This document shows positions 60,790-64,000 of a stretch of DNA of 64,000 bases, piece after piece; within the stretch, counting starts at the first letter, position 1; each line of letters begins with the position of its first letter. Under the pieces are notes generated by a model that had not been told where the DNA came from, did not search any database, and worked only from the letters and a program-made list of their open reading frames with translations. Source of the DNA: Paenibacillus plantarum (GTDB lineage: Bacteria; Bacillota; Bacilli; Paenibacillales; NBRC-103111); the NCBI RefSeq assembly GCF_013141695.1, contig NZ_WHNY01000040.1, positions 310,001 to 374,000 of the forward strand, in the 5' to 3' direction. Made by a program: the position numbers and the translations under genes.

Positions 60790-62859
60790 TCAAGAGAGAT
60801 TTTCAAGCTCCTCCACATCTTGTGTTGGCGCTTGGCAGGCAAAATTCTCGCAGACATACGCTGTTGCTCGGCCTCCGAGGGGCAGTTTGTCTTGTACCAG
60901 CGGAATGAGCTGGCGCACCTCTTCGCCTGCCGCACCCGGCGGATGAAGCACCACCAGCGCATTCGGCAGGTACTGCCGCTGCACCGTGCGCAGCATGTGC
61001 TGTGTCTCTGGCTTCGCCGGGTCGCCGGCGATCACGATTTCGCTGGCTGCGCCATAAGCGAAATCAAGCGCGGCCAGCGTTAGCGCATGGCCCGGCGGGT
61101 ACTTGCTGACAGCTCCGGCGAACGCCTGAAGCTGCTCTTCCGCTGCCTGCGACAGCTTCGCGTCGTAGGTCAGCCTGGACAGCCGCAGCATGTTGAGCGC
61201 GGCTGCACCATTCCCCGACGGCATCGCGCCGTCGTAGATCTCTTTGGGGCGGGTGAGCAGCTGATCGGCATCGCTGCCGTAGAAGAAGAGCCCGCCCCTC
61301 TCTTCGTCTCCGAAGAGACGAAGCATCTCTGCGTTCAGCTGGACCGCTTCACGGAGAAAGCGCAGCTCGAACGTGGTCTCGTACAGCTCGATCAGTCCCC
61401 ATACGAGGAACGCGTAGTCGTCCACGTAGCCCAGGAACGCAGCTTCGCCATCGCGATAGCGAGCGAGCAAGCGCCCATCTTCGCGACGCAGCTCGCGAAG
61501 CAGGAAGTCCGCGGCCTTCGTCGCGGCGGCCGCGTAGGAAGGCTTGTCCAAGGCGCGTGCCGCCTTGGACAGCGCAGCGATCATCAGACCGTTCCACGCG
61601 GTCAGAATCTTATCATCCTTGCCCGGGTGAATCCGTTGTTCGCGATGCGCGAACAGCTTGACGCGGGCCGCCTCCAACCGCTGCTTCAGCTCATCCAGAG
61701 GAATTTGCTTCCGCCTTGCCACAGACGCCAGCGTCGTGTCGCGTAAATTCGGGATATTTTTCCCCTCAAAATTCCCCGACTCCGTCAAACCATAGATCTC
61801 GCTATAGAGATCTCCCTCGTCCATGCCTAACACGTCCTCAATTTCGTCCATCGTCCAGACGTAGAACTTGCCTTCCTCGCCTTCCGAATCGGCATCCTCC
61901 GCGGAATAGAATGCGCCGCCTTCGTCCGTCATATCACGAAGAACATACGTAATAATTTGCTCGGCAACCTCGGCGTACTGATCTTTCCCAGTCACCTGAT
62001 AAGCTTCCATATACGTCATCACCAGTAGTGCGTTATCATACAGCATTTTCTCGAAATGCGGCACTAACCACTGGGCATCAACAGAATATCTGGCGAATCC
62101 GAACCCAATATGATCATACATACCCCCACGATGCATAGCGTCTAGCGTTTTTTCAACCATGTCAAGCGCCTGCTCATTCCCCGTCTTCTTATAATACCTG
62201 AGTAAGAAAGACAAATTATGGGAGGTTGGAAACTTCGGAGACGTACCAAACCCACCATGTTCAGCATCAAAATTGGACACATATAAGCGAAATGCCTCAT
62301 GTAGCGTTTCTTCTGCCAACGTGCCTCCGGTTTGATTCTCTAGCAACCGTTGTGACGTTTCCGTAGTCACTTGCTCACCAAGCTCGCGAACTCGTTCAGG
62401 ATCCTCCCTCCACTTGCTTGCAAGCTGTGCAATGATCTCAACCATGCCTGCTCGATTATATTTGCGACTGCGTGGAAAATAAGTCCCTGCAAAAAATGGC
62501 TTCTTCTCTGGTGTTAGGAACACCGTCAGTGGCCAGCCACCCTGTCCGGTCATTGCTTGGCACACCGCCATGTAGATATGGTCGATATCGGGGCGCTCTT
62601 CCCGGTCTACTTTGATCGAGATGAAATCTTTATTTAACATATTGGCTATCGTTTGGTCTTCGAACGATTCGTGTGACATGACATGACACCAGTGACAGGT
62701 GGAATAGCCAATAGATAAGAACACAGGCTTATTCTCCTGCTTCGCTTTTTCAAAAGCTTCTTCTGTCCAAGGAAACCAATCGACTGGGTTGTATTGATGT
62801 TGTAACAAGTAAGGAGATTTTTCCTTGGCTAATCTATTAGGTTTGTTGTGAGTTGTCAT
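60790..62859 (-). CDS. yyaL: Thioredoxin-domain protein YyaL (DUF255)
   Basis: A 689-residue protein. The N-terminal thioredoxin-like DUF255 domain (about 5-165) has the CxxC-type active site STCHWCH and [11 protein letters not shown]. The rest is an (alpha/alpha)6 barrel related to N-acylglucosamine epimerase-like glycosidases, with [21 protein letters not shown] and [13 protein letters not shown]. The family (YyaL, human SPATA20) has no agreed activity. AAGGAGGTG lies seven bases before the ATG. The 3' part, about 60830-61700, is far richer in G+C than the 5' half. Confidence 0.9.
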   Translation of the reverse strand: MTTHNKPNRLAKEKSPYLLQHQYNPVDWFPWTEEAFEKAKQENKPVFLSIGYSTCHWCHVMSHESFEDQTIANMLNKDFISIKVDREERPDIDHIYMAVCQAMTGQGGWPLTVFLTPEKKPFFAGTYFPRSRKYNRAGMVEIIAQLASKWREDPERVRELGEQVTTETSQRLLENQTGGTLAEETLHEAFRLYVSNFDAEHGGFGTSPKFPTSHNLSFLLRYYKKTGNEQALDMVEKTLDAMHRGGMYDHIGFGFARYSVDAQWLVPHFEKMLYDNALLVMTYMEAYQVTGKDQYAEVAEQIITYVLRDMTDEGGAFYSAEDADSEGEEGKFYVWTMDEIEDVLGMDEGDLYSEIYGLTESGNFEGKNIPNLRDTTLASVARRKQIPLDELKQRLEAARVKLFAHREQRIHPGKDDKILTAWNGLMIAALSKAARALDKPSYAAAATKAADFLLRELRREDGRLLARYRDGEAAFLGYVDDYAFLVWGLIELYETTFELRFLREAVQLNAEMLRLFGDEERGGLFFYGSDADQLLTRPKEIYDGAMPSGNGAAALNMLRLSRLTYDAKLSQAAEEQLQAFAGAVSKYPPGHALTLAALDFAYGAASEIVIAGDPAKPETQHMLRTVQRQYLPNALVVLHPPGAAGEEVRQLIPLVQDKLPLGGRATAYVCENFACQAPTQDVEELENLS

Positions 62860-62973
62860 GGGGCAACACCTCCTTGGTTGTTGGACAATATGGATGTTAA
62901 TGTGCTCCGTTTAGCATACAAAAGAAAGATAATTAATGCTACGCTAGCAGTTGAGAACATTCTCCTTACAAAC

Positions 62974-63753
62974 CTACGGAATCGAAATCCAAGCACGCTG
63001 ATTCTGCCATTTCACTTCTACTGAGGTCTCAAAGAAGGATGACAAACTGTCACTTGTCAGCACTTCACGCGTATCTCCTTTGGCAAACACACCGCCACGA
63101 CGAATGAGTAATGTTTGACCAAACACCGGGAGAATCTCCTCAATATGATGGGTGACAAATATCAAAGTCGGAGCATCCGGCCCCACGGCCAGCTCGCTTA
63201 TACTGGATAATAAGGCTTCTCTTGAAAGAAAATCCAGGCCGTTCGTAGCTTCATCCAAAATAAGCAACTTGGGTGATGCCATTAATGCTCTGGCAATGAG
63301 CAGTTTTTGCTTCTCTCCCTGCGAGCAGGATTGATAAGTACGATCATACAAATGCAGGCAAGAGAGCCGCTGCATAAATCCCCTTGCTCGCTCGAAATCT
63401 TCCTCACTCGGTTTATCGTACAACCCAATAGACGCATGTTTGCCACTGATAACGACGTGCTGTGTTTTATCTGAAGCGTACAATTTTTCCTGCAAGGAGG
63501 AACTGACCCAACCGATCGATTTACGCAATTCCCTTATATCTACGCTGCCAAAAGGATGCCCCAAGACAGACAATTGCCCTGTCGTAGGCCAAATATAGCC
63601 ATTAATCATATTGAGGAGCGTTGTTTTACCTGAACCGTTTAGTCCAAGTATAGCCCAATGCTCGCCTTTGGCAACATGCCAATTTATATCGTCCAGGATG
63701 ATTTTGTTGTCCCTAGACCAACCTATTTTGTTCATTTCAATCACTTGTGTCAT
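62974..63753 (-). CDS. Lone ABC ATP-binding protein (YlmA/ModF-like)
   Basis: A 259-residue ATPase. Walker A GLNGSGKTT, Walker B LLILDEATNGLD and switch histidine FVTHHIEE are intact. The signature reads CSQGEKQK in place of LSGGQ, the form found in the YlmA/ModF-like group. No permease or binding-protein gene is adjacent, so it may act in translation or repair rather than transport, or serve a distant permease. AAGGAG precedes the ATG. It is upstream of yyaL by 114 bases. Confidence 0.85.
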   Translation of the reverse strand: MTQVIEMNKIGWSRDNKIILDDINWHVAKGEHWAILGLNGSGKTTLLNMINGYIWPTTGQLSVLGHPFGSVDIRELRKSIGWVSSSLQEKLYASDKTQHVVISGKHASIGLYDKPSEEDFERARGFMQRLSCLHLYDRTYQSCSQGEKQKLLIARALMASPKLLILDEATNGLDFLSREALLSSISELAVGPDAPTLIFVTHHIEEILPVFGQTLLIRRGGVFAKGDTREVLTSDSLSSFFETSVEVKWQNQRAWISIP

Positions 63754-63842
63754 TTAATGATTTCTCCTTCCAATTCCTTGTACATTCATCCTATCATCAG
63801 ATGTTTATTTGCTCAAGGGGTTTACCATACAATACGGAAATA

Positions 63843-63868
63843 GAAGCTGCGAATACATTCGCAGCCTC
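63843..63868. terminator. Stem-loop after the Ger(x)C-type gene
   Basis: GAAGCTGCGAAT pairs with ATTCGCAGCCTC around a 2-base loop, 27 bases past the stop codon. T-rich sequence follows more clearly on the plus-strand side. Confidence 0.65.
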
Positions 63869-63895
63869 CGTGTTTGTTTTCCTTTATAAGTAAGT

Positions 63896-64000
63896 TTAAG
63901 TTCCTTTCAAGTTCCCCGTATTTCGAATCGATGTTGAAACTTCCAAATCAGTTTTTAGATTTGGAAAATATTTAGTTCGCCAATCCTCCAATTGAGACCG
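63896..64000 (-). CDS. Ger(x)C-family spore germination lipoprotein (C-terminal fragment)
   Basis: The last 34 codons and TAA stop of a minus-strand gene that enters from beyond the window. The residues read LEDWRTKYFPNLKTDL then SIRNTGNLKGT. The pattern of an aromatic/acidic helix, FP, a Lys/Asp strand and IR-x-TG at the end is that of GerAC/GerKC C-termini. Only a short piece is visible, so the call is tentative. Confidence 0.55.
   Translation of the reverse strand, partial: RSQLEDWRTKYFPNLKTDLEVSTSIRNTGNLKGT

Noticed and set aside
61087..61746. 219-codon plus-strand open frame opposite yyaL
   Set aside because: Same cause: antisense frame in a G+C-rich patch, Arg/Gln-rich product with no domain, no ribosome site.

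Overview
The window looks like a chromosomal segment of an endospore-forming Firmicute, most probably Paenibacillus or a close relative. The gene order cotE, mutS, mutL, miaA, hfq, spoVK, hflX, ynbB, glnR, glnA follows the Bacillus subtilis layout with extra genes inserted. There are strong GGAGG-type ribosome sites, several GTG and TTG starts, lipobox lipoproteins, Gram-positive LexA, GlnR and Fur operators, and spore genes (cotE, spoVK, a Ger(x)C-type end fragment). Nearly all genes lie on the minus strand. I see no tRNA, rRNA, CRISPR array, transposase or phage gene.

Layout. 1-2.6 kb: a truncated surface protein (discoidin, Big-like and FN3 domains) whose ribosome site contains nine Gs, and a 33-residue membrane protein. 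2.6-12 kb: rnz, metH, an acireductone dioxygenase, a HAD phosphatase, ynzC, the divergent SOS pair yneA/lexA with four LexA boxes, and an M29 aminopeptidase. 12-22 kb: glnRA with two GlnR boxes, ynbB, hflX, an efeUOB iron-uptake operon behind a perfect 7-1-7 Fur box, and spoVK. 22-27.6 kb: lipoate ligase, two acetyltransferases, a short-chain dehydrogenase, a YdcF-type protein, an esterase and a cyclophilin lipoprotein. 27.6-41.5 kb: a duplicated hairpin repeat, a class A PBP, hfq, miaA, an RsmJ-like methyltransferase, mutL, an S41 protease, mutS, a putative amidoligase and cotE.

41.6-48.3 kb: an aromatic-acid-exporter family protein, an SsuABC/THI5-like ABC importer, an M32 carboxypeptidase, a HesB-like protein and a beta-carbonic anhydrase. 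48.3-57.6 kb holds the most system-like locus: DUF309, OmpR-type regulator, sensor kinase, LTxxQ lipoprotein, MacA-like adaptor, MacB-like ATPase and permease, and a secreted protein built of four related modules. I read it as an envelope-stress-responsive export system; the individual families are clear, the joint function is inference. 57.7-64 kb: a GH18 enzyme with six N-terminal repeats, a zinc-ribbon protein, a palindromic array of four intergenic repeats, a DUF1540 protein, an orphan Fur box, yyaL, a lone ABC ATPase and the end of a Ger(x)C-type gene.

Start codons were moved from the longest reading frame wherever a Shine-Dalgarno site or promoter made another start more likely. Several genes (ynbB, mutS, the amidoligase, yyaL) contain internal stretches that are clearly richer in G+C than the rest of the same gene.
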